From assembly GCA_029881635.1 (NCBI GenBank), contig JAOUMG010000036.1, positions 1-9,898 of the forward strand: a stretch of 9,898 bases of DNA, given 5' to 3'. A program made the position numbers and the translations under genes. The number at the start of each line of letters is the position of its first letter. The stretch's first letter is position 1. Under the pieces are notes generated by a model. The model was not told the origin of the DNA. It saw only the letters and a list, made by a program, of their open reading frames with translations, and made no database searches. Positions 1 through 6,976 of this stretch are shown piece by piece. Source of the stretch: Paracoccaceae bacterium (GTDB taxonomy: Bacteria; Pseudomonadota; Alphaproteobacteria; Rhodobacterales; Rhodobacteraceae).

Positions 1-470
1 TCCTGCTGCAGATCCCTATCTTCTTTTCGCTCTACAAGGTCATCTATGTCACGATCGAACTTTACCACGCCCCGTTCATCGGCTGGATTCGCGATCTTTC
101 AGCGCCAGACCCGTCGTCAATCCTGAACCTTTTCGGCCTGCTTCCCTATAGCACGCCCGAACCCGGTTCGATTTTCTTCATCGTCTCGCTCGGCGTATTT
201 CCGATCCTTCTGGGTATTTCGATGTGGTTGCAGCAAAAGCTCAACCCGGCCCCCACGGACCCCACCCAGCAAATGATTTTTGCCTGGATGCCTTGGGTCT
301 TTATGTTCATGCTGGGCAGTTTTGCCTCGGGTCTGGTGCTTTACTGGATCACCAACAATACAATCACGTTCGTCCAGCAATATACGATCATGTCGATGCA
401 TGGCAAAAGACCCGACATCTTTGACAACATCCGCAAAAGCTTCAAACGTGAGAAGCCAACAGAAAAATGA
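1..470 (+). CDS. yidC: Membrane protein insertase YidC, C-terminal part (5' end outside window)
   Basis: YidC/Oxa1/Alb3 insertase of the inner membrane, which inserts and folds membrane proteins alone or with SecYEG. The gene is already open at the window edge (first full codon at base 3), leaving 155 C-terminal residues. Visible family marks are the start LLQIPIFFSLYKV, typical of the YidC core, then a hydrophobic segment around IFFIVSLGVFPILLGISM. The conserved stretch WLQQKLNP-x-PTDPTQQMI follows, and then the last membrane segments with MPWVFMFMLGSFASGLVLYW and TNN. A short basic tail (KSFKREKPTEK) ends the protein, as expected for a cytoplasmic C-terminus that touches the ribosome. The stop codon overlaps the start of the MOSC gene (ATGA), so translation is probably coupled. 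The identification is secure; only the 5' portion is missing. Confidence 0.97.
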   Translation, partial: LLQIPIFFSLYKVIYVTIELYHAPFIGWIRDLSAPDPSSILNLFGLLPYSTPEPGSIFFIVSLGVFPILLGISMWLQQKLNPAPTDPTQQMIFAWMPWVFMFMLGSFASGLVLYWITNNTITFVQQYTIMSMHGKRPDIFDNIRKSFKREKPTEK

Positions 471-1219
471 CCGGTGAGGTAACCACCATTCAGCGGCATC
501 CGCTGAAATCCCATGGCCGGGAGGCGCTGCAAAGCGTTGTGTTATCGGCGGGTATGGACATGCCATGGGACAGGCATTGGGCCGTTGCCCATGAAGCCGC
601 AAAGCTGAGCGAGGGCGAATGGGCACCTTGTGCCAATTTCTCACGCGGATCAAAGGCGCCGGGGCTCATGGCGATAAATGCCCGTCTGGACGAGGCAAAA
701 GGCGAATTGACCCTTAGCCATCCCGATCTACCCGACCTGACATTCCGGCCCGACGACGCGAATGAAGTTGCAAGGTTTATCGATTGGGTGCGCCCGATCT
801 GCCCAGCGGATCGGGCGCAGCCCGCCCGCATTTACTCGGTTGCCGGGCGGGCCATGACCGATACCGACTATCCTTCCGTATCTTTGATCGGGCTGGCCTC
901 AAACCGGGCACTTGGTGAATATATCGGACAGGATCTGTCCCCTCTGAGGTGGCGAAGCAATTTCTGGATCGAGGGGCTGCGCCCGTTCGAGGAACGTGAG
1001 TGGACCGGGCATGAAATGCGTCTGGGCGAGGCCGTGCTTCGGGTTGAAGAACCCAAGGTCAGATGCCTTGCGACAACCGCCAATCCGGCCACGGGGATAC
1101 GCGATACCGACACACTCAAGGCGCTGAATGCCATGTGCGGGCATCAGGATTTTGGTGTCTATGCCAAGGTTGTCAAGGGCGGCACGGTGCAAGTCGGCGA
1201 CCGGCTGGAACGCATCTAG
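467..1219 (+). CDS. MOSC domain-containing protein (YcbX-like)
   Basis: A 250-residue protein. An N-terminal MOSC_N-type beta-barrel segment lies at about residues 5-95 (start IQRHPLKS, then DRHWAVAHE). A MOSC domain follows at about 125-248, with the family stretch RCLATTANPATGIRD. Its cysteine, Cys200, is the expected sulfur- or molybdenum-cofactor-binding residue of MOSC proteins. MOSC domains occur in molybdenum cofactor sulfurases and in the mARC/YcbX/YiiM group that reduces N-hydroxylated compounds. I cannot tell the substrate here. No 2Fe-2S ferredoxin domain is attached, unlike E. coli YcbX, so an electron donor would have to be separate. The ATG start overlaps the yidC stop by 4 bp (ATGA) and the TAG stop shares one base with the engB GTG start. 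Both junctions place it within a yidC-MOSC-engB transcript, a setting that does not itself explain its job. Confidence 0.9.
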   Translation: MTGEVTTIQRHPLKSHGREALQSVVLSAGMDMPWDRHWAVAHEAAKLSEGEWAPCANFSRGSKAPGLMAINARLDEAKGELTLSHPDLPDLTFRPDDANEVARFIDWVRPICPADRAQPARIYSVAGRAMTDTDYPSVSLIGLASNRALGEYIGQDLSPLRWRSNFWIEGLRPFEEREWTGHEMRLGEAVLRVEEPKVRCLATTANPATGIRDTDTLKALNAMCGHQDFGVYAKVVKGGTVQVGDRLERI

Positions 1220-1869
1220 TGCAGGTTGCATTCCCCCTCGCCGACGAACCGGATTTTGCAGCTCGGGAAAAAGGGCGGCTTTTGTTCGCGGGGCCCGTCG
1301 ACTTTGTTAAGGGCGTTGTGGCATTGGACGGCCTGCCCCCTGCGGACCGGCTGGAGGTCTGCTTTGCAGGCCGCTCCAACGTTGGAAAGTCGAGCCTGAT
1401 CAACGCCCTGACCGGTCGAAAGTCACTTGCGCGGGCGTCAAATACCCCCGGGCGGACGCAGGAAATCAACTATTTCGCCGCTGGCCCGGATCATTATCTG
1501 GTCGATCTGCCCGGGTATGGTTTTGCCGAGGCACCGGTAACCGTAGTCGAAAAATGGCAGCGATTGCTGCGCGCCTATCTGGCGGGACGTCAGACGCTGC
1601 GACGCGCCTTCGTGCTGATCGACACCCGCCATGGGGTCAAGTCCGTCGATGAAGAGATCATGACACTTCTCGACAAATCGGCTGTGGCCTTTCAGGTCGT
1701 AATGACCAAGGCGGACAAGGTCAAAACCGCCGAACATGAGAAAGTCCTCAACCAGGTACGCGCAGCGCTGCAAAAGCACCCGGCAGCCTATCCTGAGATT
1801 GTGCTCACCTCATCCGAAAAAGGTGAAGGTATTGAGGTGCTGCGGGCGATCATCGCTTCGCTCGACTAG
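1219..1869 (+). CDS. engB: Ribosome biogenesis GTP-binding protein EngB (YihA/YsxC)
   Basis: TrmE-Era-EngA-EngB-Septin-like GTPase required for late large-subunit ribosome assembly and, in many bacteria, essential. From the GTG at 1219 it has 216 residues, normal for alphaproteobacterial EngB. All GTPase motifs are present: G1 GRSNVGKSS (51-59), G2 with NTPGRTQ (75-81), G3 DLPGYG (96-101), G4 TKAD (163-166) and G5 TSSEKGEG (197-204). The frame is open much further upstream (ATG at 1063), but that part lies wholly inside the MOSC gene in another frame and is not EngB-like. The protein homology starts at about QVAFPLADEPD, right after the GTG. That GTG shares its first base with the upstream TAG stop (TAGTG), suggesting start by re-initiation. 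The stop lies 3 bp from that of the convergent SDR gene. Confidence 0.95.
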   Translation: MQVAFPLADEPDFAAREKGRLLFAGPVDFVKGVVALDGLPPADRLEVCFAGRSNVGKSSLINALTGRKSLARASNTPGRTQEINYFAAGPDHYLVDLPGYGFAEAPVTVVEKWQRLLRAYLAGRQTLRRAFVLIDTRHGVKSVDEEIMTLLDKSAVAFQVVMTKADKVKTAEHEKVLNQVRAALQKHPAAYPEIVLTSSEKGEGIEVLRAIIASLD

Positions 1870-1872
1870 GTG

Positions 1873-2610
1873 TCAAACGTGCTGGCCCGCGTTCACCTCG
1901 ATCTCGGTTCCTGTCACATAGCTTGACTGATCAGAACACAGAAACCAGATGACATCCGCGACCTCGGAAGGTGTGCCAAGACGCCGGAGAGGCAGCCCTT
2001 CGACAATCTTCTCGGTTCCCGGCGACAGAATTGACGTTTCCACTTCGCCCGGGGCAATCGCATTGACGCGAACGCCCAGTGGTCCAAAGTCATGCGCCAT
2101 TTCACGTGTCAGCGCCCTGAGTGCCGCCTTGGACGTTGCATATGCCGCACCGGCGAAGGGATGCACCCGACTGCCGGCAATCGACGTTACATTGACGACA
2201 GAGCCACTCACAGCGGCAAGTTCATCCTTCAATCCCCGTGCGAGGATGACACTGGCAAAGAAATTGACATGAAAAACCAGACCCCAAGTCCGCAAATCGG
2301 TATCGAGTGTGCTGAGCCGGGCACCATCCGGCCCTTTGGGCGATATACCGGCATTGTTGACCAGTGCATGCAATTCGCCGTTCAGTTTGCCGCGCAGTTT
2401 TTCAATGACGTCGATGGTTTTGTTCGGGTCGGCAAGGTCGATCTGAATATGGTTGTCTTCACCGCCGGGCCAGGGGCAACGCGGATCGAACGGATGGCGC
2501 GAACAGGTGAGGACTCGCCAGCCTTCGCGCCCGAAGCGTTTTACCGTTGCATGCCCGATACCGCGGCTTGCCCCTGTCAGTAGCAAGGTTTTTCGCTTGA
2601 TGTCGCCCAC
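1873..2610 (-). CDS. SDR family NAD(P)-dependent oxidoreductase
   Basis: Classical short-chain dehydrogenase/reductase, 245 residues from the GTG at 2610, a normal length for this family. The cofactor-binding motif TGASRGIG is at 12-19 and NNAG at 85-88. The catalytic set is Asn115, Ser143, Tyr157 and Lys161 (YATSK), and the usual PGEVET loop follows at 188-193. The C-terminal YVTGTEIEVNAGQHV resembles the common 'G..i.vdGG' ending with the glycines changed. The frame is open to 2763, but the longer N-terminus is not SDR-like. A purine-rich GGGGGTGG lies just upstream of the GTG at 2610, which favours that start; a second GTG at 2616 is possible. The substrate cannot be told: members of this shape are often annotated as 3-oxoacyl-ACP reductase (FabG-like), but fabG normally sits with fabD and acpP, not here. 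It is a single gene, convergent with engB and divergent from argB. Confidence 0.92.
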   Translation of the reverse strand: MGDIKRKTLLLTGASRGIGHATVKRFGREGWRVLTCSRHPFDPRCPWPGGEDNHIQIDLADPNKTIDVIEKLRGKLNGELHALVNNAGISPKGPDGARLSTLDTDLRTWGLVFHVNFFASVILARGLKDELAAVSGSVVNVTSIAGSRVHPFAGAAYATSKAALRALTREMAHDFGPLGVRVNAIAPGEVETSILSPGTEKIVEGLPLRRLGTPSEVADVIWFLCSDQSSYVTGTEIEVNAGQHV

Positions 2611-2635
2611 CGCCACCCCCAATGTTGTATGAAAG

Positions 2636-2663
2636 AATCTAGTGGCTTTCACGGCAGACACAA
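2636..2663 (-). promoter_or_regulatory. Candidate promoter for the SDR gene
   Basis: On the minus strand TTGTGT (2658-2663) and TAGATT (2636-2641) are separated by 16 bp, upstream of the GTG at 2610. This would give a leader of about 20 bases containing the GGGGGTGG ribosome-binding stretch. The match to the sigma-70 consensus is weak (3 and 4 of 6). The position in a 116-bp divergent gap is the main support. Confidence 0.25.
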
Positions 2664-2675
2664 TGGCCCATGCCC

Positions 2676-2704
2676 TTGGCGCGCGCCGCCCCAGAGAATA
2701 ACAA
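2676..2704 (+). promoter_or_regulatory. Candidate promoter for the argB operon
   Basis: TTGGCG (2676-2681) and TAACAA (2699-2704) are separated by 17 bp and lie 22 bp before the chosen argB GTG. This would place the transcript start just before the AAAGAGG ribosome-binding site. Only TTG and three -10 positions match the consensus. The divergent gap 2611-2726 must hold promoters for both neighbours, but this exact assignment is tentative. Confidence 0.27.
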
Positions 2705-2726
2705 CGCAATCGAAAGAGGCCGCCAA

Positions 2727-3620
2727 GTGAGAAAGCAAGATATGAACCGTGACTGGATCGCAACCGCCCGCACCTTGTCCGAAGCCCTGCCCTATTTGCA
2801 GCGCTTCAGTGGCGCGATCGTGGTCATCAAATTCGGCGGCAATGCCATGGGTGATGACGATGCAATGGCCGAATTTGCCCGTGACATCGTGTTGATGAAA
2901 CAGGTGGGTGTGAACCCGATCGTTGTCCACGGCGGCGGTCCGATGATTAACGAAATGCTGGACCGGCTGGGCATCAAATCCGAATTCGTGCGCGGCAAGC
3001 GCGTCACCGACAAAGCCACCGTCGAGGTGGTCGAAATGGTCCTGACCGGCCTTGTGAACAAGCGTATCGTGCAGGCGATCATGGATGAAGGCGGCCGTGC
3101 TGTCGGATTGTCGGGTAAAGACGATGACATGATGGTCTGCGTCGCCGATGACCCGGAACTGGGTTTTGTTGGCAAACCGGTTGAGATGAACGTGCAGGTG
3201 CTGCGGGACCTTTTCACGGCCGGGATCATTCCCGTTGTGGCCCCTGTTGCAACGGGAATGCAGGAGAACGAAACCTTCAACGTGAATGGCGATACGGCCG
3301 CAGGGGCCATTGCCGGGGCGCTGAAGGCTGACCGATTGCTGCTGCTTACCGACGTGTCAGGCGTCAAGGATGAAACCGGCACGGTTCTGACCGAGCTGAC
3401 CCCCGAACAGATCCGCGAAATGACGGCAAGTGGCGTGATCGCCGGCGGCATGATTCCAAAGACCGAGACCGCCTTGGACGCTCTTGATCAGGGCGTACGC
3501 GCCGTCGCAATTCTGGATGGCCGCCTGCCGAATGCGTCCCTGCTGGAGCTGTTCACGGAACATGGTGCCGGTTCGCTGATCCGGTCAACCGCCTCGAGGG
3601 TAAAGCAGCGGCCGAAGTGA
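2727..3620 (+). CDS. argB: Acetylglutamate kinase ArgB
   Basis: N-acetyl-L-glutamate kinase, the second step of arginine biosynthesis, phosphorylating N-acetylglutamate with ATP in the cytoplasm. Amino-acid kinase fold, 297 residues from GTG 2727. Seen are the nucleotide-site lysine in KFGGNAM (35-41), HGGGP (68-72), GLSGKD (127-132), NVNGDTAAG (185-193) and MIPKTE with Lys245. An extra N-terminal helix (about 8-28, [18 protein letters not shown]) and a C-terminal [19 protein letters not shown] stretch match the hexameric, arginine-inhibited type, so feedback inhibition is likely. Start: AAAGAGG at 2713-2719 sits 7 bp before the GTG. An in-frame ATG at 2742 (292 residues, beginning MNRDWIA) has only a weaker site and is the alternative; the ATG at 2670 is too far upstream. 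The stop overlaps the next gene by 4 bp (GTGA), making argB the first gene of a three-gene operon. Confidence 0.96.
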   Translation: MRKQDMNRDWIATARTLSEALPYLQRFSGAIVVIKFGGNAMGDDDAMAEFARDIVLMKQVGVNPIVVHGGGPMINEMLDRLGIKSEFVRGKRVTDKATVEVVEMVLTGLVNKRIVQAIMDEGGRAVGLSGKDDDMMVCVADDPELGFVGKPVEMNVQVLRDLFTAGIIPVVAPVATGMQENETFNVNGDTAAGAIAGALKADRLLLLTDVSGVKDETGTVLTELTPEQIREMTASGVIAGGMIPKTETALDALDQGVRAVAILDGRLPNASLLELFTEHGAGSLIRSTASRVKQRPK

Positions 3621-4273
3621 ATACCCTCGCAGGCATAGAAGCCCAAACAGCGCCACATTTCCTGTCGGTGTTTGGTGCCTTTCATCCGGAACCTGCCGAC
3701 AATGTTCCGGACGGCACGGGCACCTTGATTCTGCTGGGGCCAGCCGAACCGGGATTTTGGCCGCACGTGACCGCGCAACCGGAATGGCATGACGGCGCAC
3801 CCGACCCGATTGACAGATGGTCTTCGCGGGTAATCGGCGGGATCGCCAGCCGGCTTGGCGGGCGGGCATTGTATCCGTCTGACGGGCCTCCCTATTGGCC
3901 ATTTTACCAATGGGCGGTCCGAAGCAATCGTGCCTTTGCATCACCCGTAACCTTGCTTGTTCACGATCAGGCGGGGCTGTTCGTTTCCTACCGAGGTGCC
4001 ATCGCCCTGCCAGAAAGGTATGAATTGCCGGCACTCCCAGCGATTTCTCCATGTGATACCTGCGTGGGGAAACCTTGCCTGACCGCCTGTCCCGCCACAG
4101 CCCTGACGGCCAAAGGTTACGATCTTGGCGCCTGCCACACTTTCCTGGACACTGTCGATGGCGAGATCTGCCTTTCTTTGGGCTGTAGCGTACGTCGCGC
4201 TTGCCCCTTGTCCCAAGCCTATGGCAGGCTGCCGGAACAATCCGCCTACCATATGGGAAAATTTCACAAATGA
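3617..4273 (+). CDS. QueG/CblC-like iron-sulfur protein ('ferredoxin'), uncharacterised
   Basis: A 218-residue protein of unknown function. The C-terminal third has eight cysteines: C146-x2-C149-x4-C154-x3-C158-P, then C173-x11-C185-x4-C190-x5-C196-P. Two [4Fe-4S] clusters are expected, and the layout (Asp-x3-Cys between the groups, 'GCSVRRACP' at the end) resembles the ferredoxin domain of epoxyqueuosine reductase QueG. The N-terminal 140 residues contain [22 protein letters not shown] and [17 protein letters not shown]. These recall the cobalamin-binding CblC (MMACHC)/QueG N-terminal domain, where a similar 'H-x-x-x-G-x-(W/F)-x-x-x-RG' stretch occurs. That resemblance is from memory and untested. 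True QueG is about 350 residues with HEAT-like repeats, so this is not QueG itself. No signal peptide or membrane segment is seen; cytoplasmic. GTG start overlaps the argB stop (GTGA); its own stop overlaps the phosphatase start (ATGA). Confidence 0.82.
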   Translation: MNTLAGIEAQTAPHFLSVFGAFHPEPADNVPDGTGTLILLGPAEPGFWPHVTAQPEWHDGAPDPIDRWSSRVIGGIASRLGGRALYPSDGPPYWPFYQWAVRSNRAFASPVTLLVHDQAGLFVSYRGAIALPERYELPALPAISPCDTCVGKPCLTACPATALTAKGYDLGACHTFLDTVDGEICLSLGCSVRRACPLSQAYGRLPEQSAYHMGKFHK

Positions 4274-4788
4274 CACCTGCGGGACATCGGCGCCTGATCC
4301 TCACCCGGCATGCCAAATCAGCCTGGGATGATCCCGCGGTCGACGATCATGAACGGACTTTGAACCCACGCGGACGCCGCGCAGCCATGGAACTAGGCGA
4401 GTGGCTGCATTCACGCGGTTATGAACCGGACGAGGTTCTGTGTTCGACCGCGATGCGGACGCGCGAAACATGGGCGACTGTGGCCGCCGCCCCGTTGGAG
4501 GTGACGCCAAAAGTCAGCTATCTTGATGCGCTTTACCATGCGTCACCGGATGTCATGCTGAAATACCTGTCGCGCGCGACAGGTGATTGTATCATGTTGA
4601 TTGGCCATAATCCCGGCATAGCCGAATTTGCCGCCCGCCTCTGTGCCAGGCCGCCCGTGGATCCCCGGTTTCAGCGGTACCCTACAGGGGCAACCCTGGT
4701 TGTCGATTTTCAGATCGACAGCTGGTCTGATGTTCGTACAGGATCCGGCAGCACGCTTGATTTCTTTGTACCGGGTGGCAAGGGCTAA
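4270..4788 (+). CDS. SixA-type histidine phosphatase family protein
   Basis: A 172-residue single-domain member of the histidine phosphatase (phosphoglycerate-mutase-like) superfamily. The nucleophile motif is LTRHAKS with His14. The phosphate pocket includes Arg13, Arg63 (in CSTAMRTRET) and the second histidine His113 in IGHNPGI. An acidic residue near DALYHAS (about 86) is the likely proton donor region. The short length and RHAKS motif match SixA, the E. coli protein phosphohistidine phosphatase, rather than PGM or cobalamin-pathway CobC, which carry RHGE/RHGQT. A protein or small-molecule substrate cannot be decided from sequence. ATG overlaps the preceding stop (ATGA), so it is coupled to the Fe-S gene and argB. 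A frame start at 4201 exists but lies inside the upstream gene. A terminator follows 16 bp after the stop. Confidence 0.9.
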   Translation: MTPAGHRRLILTRHAKSAWDDPAVDDHERTLNPRGRRAAMELGEWLHSRGYEPDEVLCSTAMRTRETWATVAAAPLEVTPKVSYLDALYHASPDVMLKYLSRATGDCIMLIGHNPGIAEFAARLCARPPVDPRFQRYPTGATLVVDFQIDSWSDVRTGSGSTLDFFVPGGKG

Positions 4789-4804
4789 GCCAACGCCAGC
4801 AATG

Positions 4805-4837
4805 AAAAAGCCCCGATGCAAATCGGGGCCTTTCTTG
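4805..4837. terminator. Bidirectional intrinsic terminator between the argB and aap operons
   Basis: Perfect 8-bp stem GCCCCGAT (4810-4817) / ATCGGGGC (4822-4829) with a four-base loop GCAA. A run of five A precedes it and CTTTCTT follows it, so on each strand the GC-rich stem is followed by a T-rich tract. It lies between the stops of the plus-strand phosphatase gene (4788) and minus-strand aapP (4854), as expected for a shared terminator of convergent operons. On the plus-strand transcript the loop is a GNRA tetraloop. Confidence 0.88.
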
Positions 4838-4853
4838 GTGGTTACCGGTTTTC

Positions 4854-5645
4854 CTAGTGCCCCAGAATCTGGCTGAGGAACAGCTTGGTCCGGTCAGACT
4901 GCGGATTGTTGAAGAACTCTTTCGGCTCATTCTGCTCAACAATCTGGCCTTGGTCCATGAAGATGACCCGGTTCGCCACCGCTTGGGCAAAGCCCATCTC
5001 GTGCGTGACGCAGAGCATCGTCATCCCCTCTTCGGCAAGCTCGATCATGGTGTCGAGCACTTCCTTGATCATTTCAGGGTCGAGCGCTGAAGTCGGTTCG
5101 TCAAACAGCATGATCCGCGGCTTCATGCACAAAGACCGGGCGATGGCCACACGCTGTTGCTGACCACCGGAAAGCTGGCCGGGGTATTTGTTGGCCTGTT
5201 CCGGGATCTTGACCTTTTCCAGATAGTGCATTGCGGTTGCTTCTGCTTCTTTTCTGGGCTCCTTGCGCACCCAGATCGGTGCCAGCGTGCAGTTTTCAAG
5301 AATCGTCAGATGCGGGAAAAGATTGAAGTGCTGGAACACCATTCCCACTTCGGATCGCACCTTGTCGATGTTTTTCAGATCCGAAGTCAGTTCGGTGCCG
5401 TCAACGATGATCTGGCCCTGCTGATGTTCTTCCAGCCGGTTGATACAGCGGATCAGGGTCGACTTGCCCGAACCTGACGGGCCGCAGATGACGATGCGTT
5501 CGCCCCGGTTCACGGTCATGTTGATATCGCGAAGAACGTGAAACGCCCCATACCACTTGTTCATACCGGTGATCTGGATGGCAACTTCGTCGCTGACCTG
5601 CATATGGCTGCGGTCGATAGTACGGTCGATTGCGAGTTCCGACAT
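4854..5645 (-). CDS. aapP: Polar amino-acid ABC transporter ATP-binding protein AapP (BztD)
   Basis: ATPase subunit that powers the Aap/Bzt importer of glutamate-type and other L-amino acids. It has 263 residues from the ATG at 5645; AAGGAG lies 6 bp upstream, which decides this start over the ATG at 5669 inside aapM. A 20-residue variable N-terminus is followed by a full PAAT-family (GlnQ/AapP) ATPase. Walker A is GPSGSGKST (55-63), the Q-loop is in VFQHFNLF (Gln105), the ABC signature LSGGQQQR (158-165), Walker B IMLFDE (178-183), and the switch histidine is His215 in VTHEMGF. All catalytic residues are intact. It is the last gene of the operon, 10 bp after the aapM stop, and is followed by the shared terminator. 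Confidence 0.96.
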   Translation of the reverse strand: MSELAIDRTIDRSHMQVSDEVAIQITGMNKWYGAFHVLRDINMTVNRGERIVICGPSGSGKSTLIRCINRLEEHQQGQIIVDGTELTSDLKNIDKVRSEVGMVFQHFNLFPHLTILENCTLAPIWVRKEPRKEAEATAMHYLEKVKIPEQANKYPGQLSGGQQQRVAIARSLCMKPRIMLFDEPTSALDPEMIKEVLDTMIELAEEGMTMLCVTHEMGFAQAVANRVIFMDQGQIVEQNEPKEFFNNPQSDRTKLFLSQILGH

Positions 5646-5655
5646 GGGATGCTCC

Positions 5656-6975
5656 TTAACGATGGTCACGTTTCAGCTTGTTCTCGAGATACATGGAGTA
5701 TCGCGACATGCCGAAACAGATGAGGAAGAAAATCAGTGCCGGGAACAAGAAGGGTTCCCAGTAGATGCCTTTCCATTCAAAAGAACCACGGATCGCGTCC
5801 GTGATACCTTTGAGCGGGTCGAGCAGGCCGACGAAGATCACCAGCGTGGTGTCTTTGAACAGGCCGATGAATGAAGACACGATGCCCGGAATAGAGATCT
5901 TCAGCGCCTGTGGCATGATGATCAATTGCTGGGCTTTCCAGTAATCCAGCCCCAACGCATCGGCGGCCTCATATTGCCCGCGTGGCAAGGCGGCAAGACC
6001 ACCCCGAACGACCTCGGCTATATAGGCCGCCGAAAAGAGCGTCACCATGATGATAACACGCAAGATGATGTCAAAGTTCGTGCCTGGTGGCAGGAAGTAG
6101 TTCAACAAAAGCGACGCTGTGAACAGCAAGGTGATCAGCGGCACACCGCGGATGAATTCTATGAACCCCACTGAAAGCGTCTTGACCAGGAACATGTCCG
6201 ACTGTCTGCCAAGCGCCAGAACCACACCCAGCGGCAAGGAAAAGGCAATGCCGGTTACGCCGATAGTTAGTGACAACAGAAAACCGCCAAATTTAGACGA
6301 CGGAACCTGTTCCATACCCAGTGGCAGGATGCCATGTGCGAGTCCTGCGAACCAGCCCGCGAAAAACAGCCACCAGATGATAGGCACCAGAACGGCGGCT
6401 ACCGTAGCCGCCAGTGATCCGGTGACCGGCAGCGCAAAGCGATAGGCAAGCCAGCCCAGCGCAAAGCCTGCCAGGGCAGCAACGGGCACCCACACAGACC
6501 CACCCCAAAGAAGAAGCAGAGCCACCGCAGGATAGATCACGGAAAACCACAGCATCTTACGCGGCAGATTCGCAAACAGGATTGGTGCCAAGGCAACGAA
6601 CAGCAGAATAAAGGTCAGATTGACCCGCCAGTAATGTTCAGACGGGTAAAAACCATAGAGGAATTGCGCCCAACGTTCGCGCACAACCCCCCAGCATGCG
6701 CCATGCGCACCTTCGCCATAAGCAGCGGCTATGATCTCCCGACATTCCGCTGCGGAGTTTGCGTTCCAGACGGAATGCAGCAGCCACGGCGCCAGACCTT
6801 TAAGGATTATGTAGATGGCAACCGCACCAATGATGGTAAGGAATGTATTCAGCGGCCCGGAAAACAGGTTTTCACGCGCCCATTTGACCACACCTCTTTC
6901 GGTGATTGGGGGGTCTTGTTCGCTCAGCATCGTATCACGGACGAAGCTGGCGGAATTTGCTTTTGTACCGCTCAT
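5656..6975 (-). CDS. aapM: Polar amino-acid ABC transporter permease AapM (BztC)
   Basis: Inner-membrane permease subunit, 439 residues. A hydrophilic N-terminus (1-40) leads into TM1 at about 43-66. A loop of about 50 residues, probably periplasmic, carries Cys78 and Cys94. A hydrophobic block of several helices follows (about 118-212), a feature of AapM/BztC absent from short permeases such as GlnP. The BPD_transp_1 core begins at about 229, and the coupling-helix (EAA) motif [15 protein letters not shown] is at 336-350, ending IIMPQAL (352-358). This loop contacts the ATPase. Start at ATG 6975 is supported by AAGGAG 7 bp upstream, inside the end of aapQ; the aapQ stop and this ATG are separated by one base (TGA-T-ATG), implying coupled synthesis of the two permeases. 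The length fits the Rhodobacterales BztC type better than short polar amino-acid permeases. Confidence 0.95.
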   Translation of the reverse strand: MSGTKANSASFVRDTMLSEQDPPITERGVVKWARENLFSGPLNTFLTIIGAVAIYIILKGLAPWLLHSVWNANSAAECREIIAAAYGEGAHGACWGVVRERWAQFLYGFYPSEHYWRVNLTFILLFVALAPILFANLPRKMLWFSVIYPAVALLLLWGGSVWVPVAALAGFALGWLAYRFALPVTGSLAATVAAVLVPIIWWLFFAGWFAGLAHGILPLGMEQVPSSKFGGFLLSLTIGVTGIAFSLPLGVVLALGRQSDMFLVKTLSVGFIEFIRGVPLITLLFTASLLLNYFLPPGTNFDIILRVIIMVTLFSAAYIAEVVRGGLAALPRGQYEAADALGLDYWKAQQLIIMPQALKISIPGIVSSFIGLFKDTTLVIFVGLLDPLKGITDAIRGSFEWKGIYWEPFLFPALIFFLICFGMSRYSMYLENKLKRDHR

Positions 6976-6976
6976 A

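Noticed and set aside
1063..1218. Longer N-terminus for EngB starting at ATG 1063
   Set aside because: This stretch lies inside the MOSC gene in another frame and is not like any EngB; family similarity begins immediately after GTG 1219.
2611..2763. Longer N-terminus for the SDR protein starting at 2763
   Set aside because: The added 51 residues are arginine-rich and unlike SDR proteins, and would overlap the argB start region; a purine-rich site supports the GTG at 2610.
2792..3451. A 219-codon open frame on the minus strand opposite argB
   Set aside because: Serine/threonine/proline-rich low-complexity product mirroring argB codons; no ribosome-binding site or domain.
3585..4316. A 243-codon open frame on the minus strand opposite the Fe-S protein gene
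   Set aside because: Arginine-rich translation without domain features; the plus-strand gene has the cysteine motifs and coupled overlaps.
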